Assembly: GCA_041591635.1 (NCBI GenBank)
Contig: JBFHRO010000026.1
Coordinates: 1 to 21,734 of the forward strand
Reading direction: 5' to 3'
DNA: 21,734 nucleotides
From: JACKOD01 sp041591635
GTDB taxonomy: Bacteria > Pseudomonadota > Gammaproteobacteria > Pseudomonadales > Oleiphilaceae
The notes beneath the pieces are model-generated. The model searched no databases, was not told the origin of the DNA, and saw only the letters and a list, made by a program, of their open reading frames with translations. Below are positions 7,534 to 14,614 of this stretch, in pieces; position 1 is the stretch's first letter, and each line of letters begins with the position of its first letter. Position numbers and translations under genes: made by a program.

Positions 7534-7897
7534 ACAGTTACCCTCTCTTTGTACAAAAACCAGGGGGGAAAGAATACGTCAACGGCAGAGCCACTCGCAA
7601 CTCTATCATTCGGTGCCGCCAGACCCGCGATGCCACGTCATTAACGCTGGCGCTGCGCACGGGGGCACAGCCCAGTTCAAGCGATCACACCTGCACAGGG
7701 CAAATGGAATCGACTTTCAAACAAGCGTTCGCTTTGTTGTTGACAAAACTGAGTATTCAACCTAATCTCGACTGGCTTACCGAAATCGGCGACCAAATCA
7801 CTTCTGCATTGCCGATGCCACCAACATGCGTATATCTCACGAGCCAGGCGTGCTCTTGACGACGCTCATTAACCCACGAACTTTATAGGATCATCTC
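7534..7897. other. 364-base intergenic region between sohB and the SCP2 gene
   Basis: This gap separates the divergent sohB and SCP2 genes and should hold both promoters. A perfect TTGACA at 7740-7745 has a poor -10 candidate, TAATCT, 17 bases downstream (7763-7768). No strong hairpin or repeat is evident. The plus-strand frame running through 7704-7859 is open much further upstream and contains the small ORF listed separately. Confidence 0.6.
7704..7859 (+). CDS. Possible small protein, 51 residues, unrecognised
   Basis: From ATG 7704 to TGA 7857-7859 a 51-residue frame begins MESTFKQAFALLLTKL and continues through NLDWLTEIGDQI. It has the amphipathic, protein-like composition of coding sequence, and CAGGG lies a few bases before the ATG. 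The same frame stays open upstream past 7572, but there the translation is Arg/Thr/Ser-rich and unconvincing. I recognise no family. It lies 38 bases before the SCP2 gene and could be co-transcribed with it. Chance ORF, decayed gene and real small protein are all open. Confidence 0.25.
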   Translation: MESTFKQAFALLLTKLSIQPNLDWLTEIGDQITSALPMPPTCVYLTSQACS

Positions 7898-8212
7898 ATG
7901 TCTGTTGCAGTTATCTTCGAAACACTGAAATCGAACTTCAATGCAGATGCCGCCTCTGGACTGGATCTTGTATTCCAGTTCAATGTCGAAGACGGTGACG
8001 CTTATCATCTCATCGTAAAGGATGGCACCTGTGCCCTTGAACTCGGCAATCATGAGGAGCCCTCGGTCGTTCTGATCATGAACACAGAAACACTCAAGGG
8101 AATTGTGGATGGAGAAACAGATGGAATGCAGGCCTTTATGTCGGGTCAACTGCGGGCAGAAGGCGACATGATGCTGGCTACACGCCTTGGCACCCTGTTC
8201 AACATTGGCTAG
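7898..8212 (+). CDS. Single-domain SCP2 sterol-binding family protein
   Basis: This 104-residue protein consists of one SCP2 (sterol carrier protein 2-like) domain. The middle reads DAYHLIVKDGTCALELG, followed by PSVVLIMNTETLKGIVDGE. The conserved end is FMSGQLRAEGDMMLATRLGTLF, matching the SCP2 pattern of GKLKxxGDxxLAxxLxxLF. Such domains bind hydrophobic ligands such as fatty acids or acyl-CoA; the bacterial single-domain forms have no defined role. There is no signal peptide, so it is cytoplasmic. The ATG at 7898 has AGGA about 8 bases upstream. The gene stands alone and converges on the fimL-linked membrane gene across a hairpin. Confidence 0.88.
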   Translation: MSVAVIFETLKSNFNADAASGLDLVFQFNVEDGDAYHLIVKDGTCALELGNHEEPSVVLIMNTETLKGIVDGETDGMQAFMSGQLRAEGDMMLATRLGTLFNIG

Positions 8213-8256
8213 ACACCCGGTACAGTCAGACAACACCGGATTGTAATGCCTCCAAC

Positions 8257-8286
8257 GCTGGAGAGGTGAAACCCGCACTCTCCAGC
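8257..8286. terminator. Bidirectional hairpin between convergent genes
   Basis: GCTGGAGAG (8257-8265) pairs perfectly over 9 bp with CTCTCCAGC (8278-8286) around a 12-base loop. It sits between the stops of the SCP2 gene (8212) and the minus-strand gene ending at 8300. T-tracts are poor on both sides. Confidence 0.5.
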
Positions 8287-8299
8287 CTTCCCCAAGGTA

Positions 8300-8950
8300 T
8301 TAACGCCACGCCCCAACCGCTTGTTCTGCTGGTTTATTGACAGGCCTGCCTAATAAAGAGGTTTCTCCAAGGTGCACTTCGAAAATAGCGCCATCGGTCA
8401 TTGGCATGTAAGTTCCTGACCCATGGTTGACCATGCGTGTCGGCAGGAAATCGTAGGATTGAGCCGCCCTCCAGGCGTCCATGGTCTGGGCACCCGAGGC
8501 AACATTAAATACGGTGCGTACCTTGGTCCTTTCATCCTCCAGCGATAAATATCGACCACTGATTCTGTCCAGACGATAGCCCGTACTGATACCCACAATA
8601 CTCATCCATGCCGGCCAGGCAATCACACGAGCATCCAGCTGCCAGAGATCCCCCTTGATAACGAAACGCTGAATATCTCTGCCCTGCACAGCCACATCAA
8701 CCTGAAATTCCTGCTCACCCAGGCGATTCGTGCTGATGGTGGCAATGGTGTTACCCTTGCTCCAAACGGAATAGCCCGCAAGATCGTACGCAAGCAGCAT
8801 GACACCGAGGGCAGACAACACGACCAGCATGCAAAGCGATGCTTTACACCAGATAAGAAACCAGCGGTTTCGAAAAAACGGCCGCACACCGACAAACACC
8901 AGGATCAGTGCCAATACCGTCAACGCCACCGCACAAACAACATAGAACAT
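8300..8950 (-). CDS. Membrane protein of unknown function downstream of fimL
   Basis: I do not recognise a characterised family. The 216-residue product has two N-terminal membrane helices (about 2-21 and 32-56) joined by a short basic loop (RPFFRNRW). A roughly 155-residue soluble domain follows, probably periplasmic or beta-rich, with VKGNTIATIST-like strands, GISTGYRLDRISGRYL and TYMPMTDGAIFEVHL. Similar-looking pseudomonad proteins have, I believe, been labelled 'cation/multidrug efflux pump', but nothing here resembles a transporter. It starts 44 bases after fimL on the same strand, so co-transcription is likely. A perfect 12-bp palindrome, CACACTAGTGTG, lies in that gap at 8968-8979. 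No good Shine-Dalgarno is seen; GGAG is 13 bases upstream. Confidence 0.7.
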   Translation of the reverse strand: MFYVVCAVALTVLALILVFVGVRPFFRNRWFLIWCKASLCMLVVLSALGVMLLAYDLAGYSVWSKGNTIATISTNRLGEQEFQVDVAVQGRDIQRFVIKGDLWQLDARVIAWPAWMSIVGISTGYRLDRISGRYLSLEDERTKVRTVFNVASGAQTMDAWRAAQSYDFLPTRMVNHGSGTYMPMTDGAIFEVHLGETSLLGRPVNKPAEQAVGAWR

Positions 8951-8994
8951 AACGAAATTACCACTCCCACACTAGTGTGCGGACATACGCCTTG

Positions 8995-10698
8995 TTACAG
9001 GAGCTTGTATCCGATCGACTTCAAACTATCTTCTGCCAGCACCAGTAATTCGACACTGGGGGCAGAACCCTTCATGGTGTCAATGTAATACTCGAGTGAC
9101 GTCAGTGCATCAGCCAGTGTTTCAAGAACATTTGGATCTGGCCTGCCGGGCTTGTCAATCAGCTCTTTGCGCATGCATCTGGCCGTCGTGTCAATCACTT
9201 TGGCCAAACTGGTTTCACCCAGCATCCACATGCCGCCCCGAACCGAGTCAAACGCAGGTTCCAGGGTCGCCAGGTGCAACTTGTCCCAGCCCGACTCCAG
9301 ATAGGCCGTAATAGCGCGTTTGGCCAATGCGATTGCCGACTGGGCCTCTCCTACCAGAACAATCTGCGCCTCTTCAAGGTAATGCGAGCCCTCCTGCTGT
9401 TTTTCTGTGGACTCGATACCGGCACTGACAATGCCCTTCGACTCTATCGACCTTGCTGCCTGTTCAATACTCAGCACCGTGTTGGCAACACCAATCAGCT
9501 CCACTTCGGACGCCATTCTGCCACTCGTTGCCCAGCCTTCAAGAATTCTGCTCTGTTCTCGCGCTCTGTCCGACAACGCGGTAAGCGACAACATCGAAAG
9601 CGTGCTGGCCAACCGCGCCATGCCGCCGGCAATCACAGCGTAATCGGCAATATCCGGATCAATGCCACGCTCAATAATATCAAGCTTATCCTTGATGTAA
9701 TTGAGCTCTTCCTGCAAAGCACCGGAAAGGCTGCGCAACACATCTGTACCTGGACCAAACAAGCGCTGGCGATTCTTTATCAGTGCCTGCTCATTGAAAT
9801 CGGTCGGACTCAGTCCATACCCTCGTAAAATATCAACCACCGCTTCGGTCGCAGATGCACTGAGGTAGAGAATGTAAATCAACTCACGGCGGATAGAATC
9901 GGGAATGCTCTTGGAGGTAACCACCTTGCCAACGTAAACCAACTCGCGCGTATATTTCTCGACTTTCATGAACAGGCGTTTGCGGTTGCTGTTGAGCTCC
10001 ATTTGCTCATCCCGCATGACTTGCACCACCATGACAACAAGACACCACAACCCGGCCAGTTGCCCGCCGCAGCATAAACGCGCAAACCCCTTGGCCGCAT
10101 GCTGCAACAGTTTCAGGTTAACGATCACATTCCGGTCTTTGATCATACCCACGAGCGCCACCTGATACATGTGCCGCAGTCTTCGCGCCGCACTCTCAAA
10201 ATCCACCGACTCGTGCAAGGGCTTCAGATTCAGCAGCTTGCAACAATCTACCTGGCGTGACATATCTATATCGACAAAATGCGAGTCAACCAGGGGCTTG
10301 GCGTGCTGCGCAATGCGCAGTTCATTAATGATCGGTAACAATAGCTCAGGATGGTCGCAGCGGTACTGTCGGTAGTACTCCACGTAACGCCTAAGGATAA
10401 AGAGCGCATTATTCAGCGAGGTCAACAAGCTGTTCTTGTCATCGCTGGCGCCAATGGGTACTTCATTGGCAAGCGAGATAGCCTCCTGACAGAGCACTAC
10501 GGCACCTCGCACCTCCACCAGAACAAATATTCCACGCAACTGATTCAGGTAATCGATGCAATTTTGCAGTTCCTCGCTGCTTTCCCGGTTTTCCTGGAAA
10601 TTTGCAAGATTCTGCTCTGCCTGTTTGATGGTGACTTCGATTTCAGTCTGAACCATTTCAAAGGCTTGTGTTTTTGCAGCTATGGCAGTGACAGACAT
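8995..10698 (-). CDS. fimL: FimL-like protein, homologous to the N-terminus of ChpA
   Basis: This 567-residue protein resembles Pseudomonas FimL and the N-terminal region of the chemosensory kinase ChpA. FimL-family proteins are soluble regulators of type IV pilus twitching and cAMP signalling in P. aeruginosa. The Hpt-like helical modules lack a phosphoacceptor His. The N-terminal one reads YLNQLRGIFVLVEVRG (residues 50-65), with Asn52 where ChpA has His. The C-terminal one reads AFDSVRGGMWMLG (about 482-494), with Asp484 at the His position. The last block, LTSLEYYIDTMKG, matches ChpA-type sequences as I recall them. No kinase, CheW or receiver domain is present. The ATG at 10698 lacks a well-spaced ribosome site. 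nhaB is divergent, as near fimL in P. aeruginosa. Confidence 0.82.
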   Translation of the reverse strand: MSVTAIAAKTQAFEMVQTEIEVTIKQAEQNLANFQENRESSEELQNCIDYLNQLRGIFVLVEVRGAVVLCQEAISLANEVPIGASDDKNSLLTSLNNALFILRRYVEYYRQYRCDHPELLLPIINELRIAQHAKPLVDSHFVDIDMSRQVDCCKLLNLKPLHESVDFESAARRLRHMYQVALVGMIKDRNVIVNLKLLQHAAKGFARLCCGGQLAGLWCLVVMVVQVMRDEQMELNSNRKRLFMKVEKYTRELVYVGKVVTSKSIPDSIRRELIYILYLSASATEAVVDILRGYGLSPTDFNEQALIKNRQRLFGPGTDVLRSLSGALQEELNYIKDKLDIIERGIDPDIADYAVIAGGMARLASTLSMLSLTALSDRAREQSRILEGWATSGRMASEVELIGVANTVLSIEQAARSIESKGIVSAGIESTEKQQEGSHYLEEAQIVLVGEAQSAIALAKRAITAYLESGWDKLHLATLEPAFDSVRGGMWMLGETSLAKVIDTTARCMRKELIDKPGRPDPNVLETLADALTSLEYYIDTMKGSAPSVELLVLAEDSLKSIGYKLL

Positions 10699-10780
10699 AC
10701 CCTGGAAATACCCTTAGCGAAAACCATTTCTGATCGGGCTAACACGCGACCTGCGCAAATTTTTCTTTTAGCCGTACTAA

Positions 10781-10808
10781 CTTATAACACATTTTTAACA
10801 ACGGGCAA
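10781..10808 (-). promoter_or_regulatory. Possible fimL promoter
   Basis: On the minus strand TTGCCC (10803-10808) and TATAAG (10781-10786) are 16 bases apart. The -10 element is near-symmetric: TATAAC reads on the plus strand at 10783-10788, but without a good -35 box. The predicted fimL leader is about 75 bases. Confidence 0.4.
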
Positions 10809-10815
10809 GAAAGCG

Positions 10816-10836
10816 CGGGCAATGTTGCCCGGTTTT
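10816..10836 (+). terminator. Terminator-like hairpin upstream of nhaB
   Basis: CGGGCA (10816-10821) pairs with TGCCCG (10826-10831) around a 4-base loop, then G and TTTT (10833-10836) follow. It points toward nhaB, about 140 bases before its ATG, in a divergent intergenic region where no upstream plus-strand gene needs terminating. Confidence 0.45.
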
Positions 10837-10977
10837 CGGGGGCTAAGTCACCACCGGGCTCGTCCGCCAGAACCACCTATCTCTACCATTAACCTATTGA
10901 TAGAAAATTCGATTTGACTGCAATTATTAACTAGAATTCATCTTCAGTTCCTAAAACCTGAAAGAGCACCCCACGCA

Positions 10978-12477
10978 ATGACCAATACATTGTCCCAAGC
11001 TTTTTACACCAACTTTCTCGGTCACTCGCCCAGTTGGTACAAACAGACCATCGTCGCCTTTTTAGTGATAAATCCTCTTATTTTTGCAATTTCGCCTTTC
11101 GCCGCTGGCTGGGTGTTGATTCTGGAGTTCATATTTACCCTCGCCATGGCGCTCAAATGCTATCCGCTGCAACCCGGGGGACTGCTTGCACTGGAAGCCG
11201 TGATTATTGGAATGGCAAGCCCTGATACCGTCTATCACGAGGTACGCAACAACCTCGAGGTCATTCTGCTGCTTATATTTATGGTGGCCGGCATTTATTT
11301 CATGAAATCGCTGCTGCTCTTTACCTTTACCAAGATCTTGCTGGGAATTCGGTCGAAACGCTTGTTGGCACTGTTTTTTTCCTTCATCTCGGCGCTGCTG
11401 TCAGCCTTTCTGGATGCACTCACGGTAACCGCTGTCATTATCAGCGTCGCCGTGGGCTTCTACGCGGTTTATCACAAAGTTGCCTCAGGCAAGCACCATC
11501 ACCACGATCACGATCACGGCGATGACGAAAACGTGGGTCACGACCATCGATCAGATCTCGACAAATTTCGCGCTTTTTTACGCAGCCTGCTAATGCACGG
11601 TGCCGTAGGAACGGCGCTGGGCGGGGTTTGCACACAGGTTGGCGAGCCGCAAAACCTGATCATTGCCAGCCGCGCGGGTTGGGACTTCATCGAATTTTTC
11701 CTGGTAATGGCACCCATTACCATGCCTGTGCTGGTCGCGGGCCTGATAACCTGTGTCGCACTCGAAACATTTAAAAAGTTTGATTACGGTACAGATCTGC
11801 CTCCTCGGGTCAGGCACATTCTTGAAGAATTTAATGATGCAGAACAAAAGAAAATAACGCTACAACAGAAAGCCGCTTTGATTTCACAGGGTGTCGTTGC
11901 GCTGCTGCTCATTATCTGTCTGGCCCTGCATGCGGCGGAAGTGGGGCTGATCGGGCTGATGGTCATTGTATTAGCGACTTCTCTCACCGGCATCACAGAG
12001 GAACATCAAATTGGCAAGGCATTTGAAGAGGCGCTGCCCTTCACTGCGCTTCTGGTGGTGTTCTTTACGATTGTCGGGGTCATACATGAACTGCACTTGT
12101 TCACCGGCATCATCAACTACGTTTTGCATCTGGCGCCCGAGGTTCAACCCGGTATGTTTTTTATCGCCAACGGTGTTCTTTCTGCCATCAGTGACAACGT
12201 TTTTGTCGCCACTGTTTACATAGATGAAGTCAGAAATGTCTATCAGGCAGGCGAGATCTCAAAAGAACATTTCGAGAAGCTGGCCATTGCCATCAATACG
12301 GGAACCAATCTGCCAAGCGTCGCCACCCCCAATGGTCAGGCCGCATTTCTGTTTCTGCTCACGTCGGCAATTGCACCGCTGATCCGGTTGTCTTACGGCA
12401 AAATGGTGTGGATGGCCGTGCCCTACACCATCGTTATGGGCGGTGTCGGATTTATTTGTGTTGAGCTTTACCTGTAG
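10978..12477 (+). CDS. nhaB: Na+/H+ antiporter NhaB
   Basis: This 499-residue polytopic inner-membrane protein matches E. coli NhaB closely: NFLGHSPSWYK, NPLIFAISPFAAGW, FTLAMALKCYPL, FLDALTV with the important Asp (D146), VGEPQNLIIA, SDNVFVATVYI and AINTGTNLPSVATPNGQAAF. NhaB exports Na+ in exchange for protons and supports Na+ and pH homeostasis. The loop after YHKVAS differs from E. coli. Residues 171-190 form a His/Asp-rich stretch, GKHHHHDHDHGDDENVGHDH, with eight histidines, where E. coli has a merely acidic and polar loop. The ATG at 10978 has GAAAGAG and CACCCC upstream but no classic site. The gene converges on dnaQ across a strong hairpin. Confidence 0.95.
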   Translation: MTNTLSQAFYTNFLGHSPSWYKQTIVAFLVINPLIFAISPFAAGWVLILEFIFTLAMALKCYPLQPGGLLALEAVIIGMASPDTVYHEVRNNLEVILLLIFMVAGIYFMKSLLLFTFTKILLGIRSKRLLALFFSFISALLSAFLDALTVTAVIISVAVGFYAVYHKVASGKHHHHDHDHGDDENVGHDHRSDLDKFRAFLRSLLMHGAVGTALGGVCTQVGEPQNLIIASRAGWDFIEFFLVMAPITMPVLVAGLITCVALETFKKFDYGTDLPPRVRHILEEFNDAEQKKITLQQKAALISQGVVALLLIICLALHAAEVGLIGLMVIVLATSLTGITEEHQIGKAFEEALPFTALLVVFFTIVGVIHELHLFTGIINYVLHLAPEVQPGMFFIANGVLSAISDNVFVATVYIDEVRNVYQAGEISKEHFEKLAIAINTGTNLPSVATPNGQAAFLFLLTSAIAPLIRLSYGKMVWMAVPYTIVMGGVGFICVELYL

Positions 12478-12484
12478 CGAATAA

Positions 12485-12504
12485 CGCCTCCCCTGCGGGA
12501 GGCG
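12485..12504. terminator. Bidirectional hairpin between nhaB and dnaQ
   Basis: CGCCTCCC (12485-12492) pairs perfectly with GGGAGGCG (12497-12504) around CTGC. It lies 7 bases after the nhaB stop and 22 bases beyond the dnaQ stop. U-tracts are poor on both strands (GTTATTC on the minus side). Confidence 0.65.
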
Positions 12505-12526
12505 CACACAACATGGCCGGGTTTGA

Positions 12527-13237
12527 TTAACTCGCCTCGACCGGCCAGAGCACTTTTCCGGCAGACTTCTCGATCGCCTTCAATCGCTCCCGGTGCGCTG
12601 CCACCTCCTCAGTGTCGGCGCGTATCACCGGCAGAACCAGATTGGCCGTATTCACCGGTTTCACCTCGGCCACGGAGGGCCCGCCTTCGTCGGTTTCGCC
12701 GTCAAGCAAAAGCGCCGTTTGGCCGCCTGTCATTGCCAGATAGACATCGGCCAGAATCTGGGCATCCAGCAAGGCACCGTGGAAATCGCGTCCGCTATTA
12801 TCGACCCCATACCTTTTGCACAGAGCATCCAGGCTGTTTCTCTGCCCTGGATGTTTGGCCCGTGCGAGCGCCAAGGTATCGAGAACGGAACAATAATCGG
12901 CAACGGAGCCTTGGGGTGGCTTGAGCAAGGAAAGCTCATGGTCGATAAAGCCGACATCGAATGCGGCATTGTGGATCACAAGTTCAGCACCGCGAACAAA
13001 GGCCAAAAATGGCTCTACCACATCCTTGAACAGGGGCTTGTCAGACAAGAACTCGTCCGAAAGGCCGTGAACAGCCAATGCACCTTCCTCCACTGGCCGC
13101 TGTGGATTGATATAACAGTGATAATGCTTGCCCGTGAGCCGGCGATCCACCAGCTCGACGCAGCCGATTTCAATAATACGGTTGCCATCCGAGATATTCA
13201 CGCCGGTGGTTTCTGTATCCAGTACAACTTGCCTCAT
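12527..13237 (-). CDS. dnaQ: DNA polymerase III epsilon subunit, proofreading exonuclease
   Basis: This 236-residue DEDDh 3'-5' exonuclease has all catalytic residues visible: D7 and E9 in LDTETTG, D94 in NAAFDVGF, and H153 and D158 in DFHGALLDA. It proofreads for the replicative polymerase together with alpha and theta. After the exonuclease domain, AMTGGQTALLL (about 169-178) corresponds to the E. coli AMTGGQTSMAF region that contacts the beta clamp. The C-terminal alpha-binding tail ends KVLWP, like the E. coli tail. The ATG at 13237 is preceded by AGGTGA. It is the last gene of a methyltransferase-rnhA-dnaQ run; in E. coli dnaQ and rnhA are divergent, whereas here they are tandem. Confidence 0.95.
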   Translation of the reverse strand: MRQVVLDTETTGVNISDGNRIIEIGCVELVDRRLTGKHYHCYINPQRPVEEGALAVHGLSDEFLSDKPLFKDVVEPFLAFVRGAELVIHNAAFDVGFIDHELSLLKPPQGSVADYCSVLDTLALARAKHPGQRNSLDALCKRYGVDNSGRDFHGALLDAQILADVYLAMTGGQTALLLDGETDEGGPSVAEVKPVNTANLVLPVIRADTEEVAAHRERLKAIEKSAGKVLWPVEAS

Positions 13238-13284
13238 TCATCACCTGTCATGCAAAACGTTCAACACTGATTAATTGCCGCCCT

Positions 13285-13737
13285 TTATGCCCGCTTCGCG
13301 GCTTCCACACCCTGATTGGCCAGCTGATCCGCACGCTCGTTACCGGGATCGCCGGCATGGCCTTTTACCCAGTGCCAGCGAATCTCGTGACGCTGGTTGA
13401 GCTCATCCAATGCCTGCCAGAGATCGGCATTTTTTACCGGTTGCTTGCTGGCGGTTTTCCAGCCATTTCTTTTCCACCCGGCAATCCATTCGGTGATTCC
13501 TTTTCGAACATATTGAGAGTCGGTATACAGATCAACAGCGCAAGCCCGACTCAGGGCCTCAAGCCCGCGAATCGCGGCAGTAAGTTCCATACGGTTGTTG
13601 GTTGTCGTCCTATCCCCTCCAAAAAGGGTTTTTTCGTGTCCGCCGTAACGCAGCAGTACACCCCACCCTCCGATTCCTGGATTACCCTTGCAGGCACCGT
13701 CGGTATAGAGCGTTACCCTCGAATTCTTCTCGCTCAT
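13285..13737 (-). CDS. rnhA: Ribonuclease HI
   Basis: This 150-residue protein has the full RNase HI active site: D13 in YTDGACKGNPG, E51 in NRMELTAAI, D73 in YTDSQYV, H127 in KGHAGDPGN and D137 in ERADQLA. The basic handle region KRNGWKTASKQPVKN is present. It removes RNA from RNA-DNA hybrids in the cytoplasm. The ATG at 13737 lies 11 bases after the methyltransferase stop, with GGGGA just upstream; dnaQ follows after 47 bases. The spacing supports one transcript. Confidence 0.96.
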   Translation of the reverse strand: MSEKNSRVTLYTDGACKGNPGIGGWGVLLRYGGHEKTLFGGDRTTTNNRMELTAAIRGLEALSRACAVDLYTDSQYVRKGITEWIAGWKRNGWKTASKQPVKNADLWQALDELNQRHEIRWHWVKGHAGDPGNERADQLANQGVEAAKRA

Positions 13738-13748
13738 GCATCCCCGTA

Positions 13749-14543
13749 TTAAATGTCTGTTTTGAAACTATTGGCCGCTGACAGCCCAACAATTTTGGCC
13801 GTGGTCCAACGTCGGCGCACAGAAATCATGCAGCCAACCTGTTTTTGCGCCAAGATAGCGTAAAACGCTCCCACGGGCAGCTTCAGCGCTGTTCGGCCAA
13901 CAGGCAGTGGTGCGGAAGACGAGACGCCATTTGAATCATAAGGTAGTGCCATCAGGTGATAACTGCTGCGCTCGATCTTGAAATCCAGCAATCCCAGCCA
14001 GTCCTCTACGCGTCGGCCAGATATAAAGCGCCCGTTCCACGGCGCCTGTCCACTGGACATCAGCATCTTCCTCAGCCCCCAGAGACTTAAGGGGTTGAAG
14101 CCGACAATCAGCAACCGGCCACTCCCTTTTATAATACGAGAGACGTCACGCAACGTATGGTGCGCCGAAGGGGCAAAGTCCAGGGTATGATGCAGTACCA
14201 CCAAATCAGCCACATCGTGAGTCAAAGCCACTTCATCGGGCAAAGTTACCAGTACATTGTCGGGCATATCCGGGCGCCACGCGGAGGTTACCGTGACCTT
14301 ATGCCCCAAATGGCTGGCCGTCGCCACAGGAAACCGGTGACTGACACAAAAAGCAAACTGTTGGTAGCCAAACAGATTGGCCACCATGGCATCAATGACA
14401 CCACGCTCGCAGGCCAACAACCGGCGCCCCAACGGCGTTTGGAGCCAGTGTTCAAAGCACTCCAGCATTTGTCGGCTTTCATGGTAGCCGTGGTTATCCA
14501 GAAGTTTCACTGCTGTGGTACCCTTCTTGTTGACGGATGACAT
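13749..14543 (-). CDS. YafS-like class I methyltransferase domain protein
   Basis: This protein of about 264 residues belongs to the SAM-methyltransferase-like family commonly found between gloB and rnhA (YafS in E. coli, PA1814 in P. aeruginosa, from memory). The N-terminus has WLQTPLGRRLLACERG, typical of this group. The C-terminal half has the methyltransferase-like ADLVVLHHTLDFAPSAHH and GSGRLLIVGFNPLSLWGLR. The usual glycine-rich SAM motif I is not evident; its place reads FGYQQFAFCVSHRFP. Substrate is unknown. The ATG at 14543 is taken; an in-frame GTG at 14591 would add 16 residues. GGGGAGGGG lies about 15-20 bases before the ATG. It leads the operon with rnhA and dnaQ and diverges from gloB. 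Confidence 0.8.
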   Translation of the reverse strand: MSSVNKKGTTAVKLLDNHGYHESRQMLECFEHWLQTPLGRRLLACERGVIDAMVANLFGYQQFAFCVSHRFPVATASHLGHKVTVTSAWRPDMPDNVLVTLPDEVALTHDVADLVVLHHTLDFAPSAHHTLRDVSRIIKGSGRLLIVGFNPLSLWGLRKMLMSSGQAPWNGRFISGRRVEDWLGLLDFKIERSSYHLMALPYDSNGVSSSAPLPVGRTALKLPVGAFYAILAQKQVGCMISVRRRWTTAKIVGLSAANSFKTDI

Positions 14544-14614
14544 CAAGCCAAACCAAGTGCCCCTCCCCGTATGGTATGTCACTTGATTCACGCAAACCAG
14601 CGGAAACCCAGCTT

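Noticed and set aside
8968..8979. Perfect palindrome CACACTAGTGTG between fimL and the membrane gene as an operator.
   Set aside because: A single 12-bp palindrome inside a probable operon is weak evidence for a binding site; it is noted only as context.
9274..9828. A long plus-strand open frame (184 codons) inside fimL.
   Set aside because: It is the antisense shadow of a well-supported 567-residue gene and has Cys/Arg/His-rich non-protein composition.
11494..11547. The His-rich NhaB segment as a cloning tag or assembly artefact.
   Set aside because: The histidines are mixed with Asp and Gly, use both CAC and CAT, and sit in frame within a loop of an otherwise intact NhaB.
12593..13270. 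A 225-codon plus-strand frame opposite dnaQ.
   Set aside because: dnaQ has every catalytic residue on the minus strand; this is a shadow frame.
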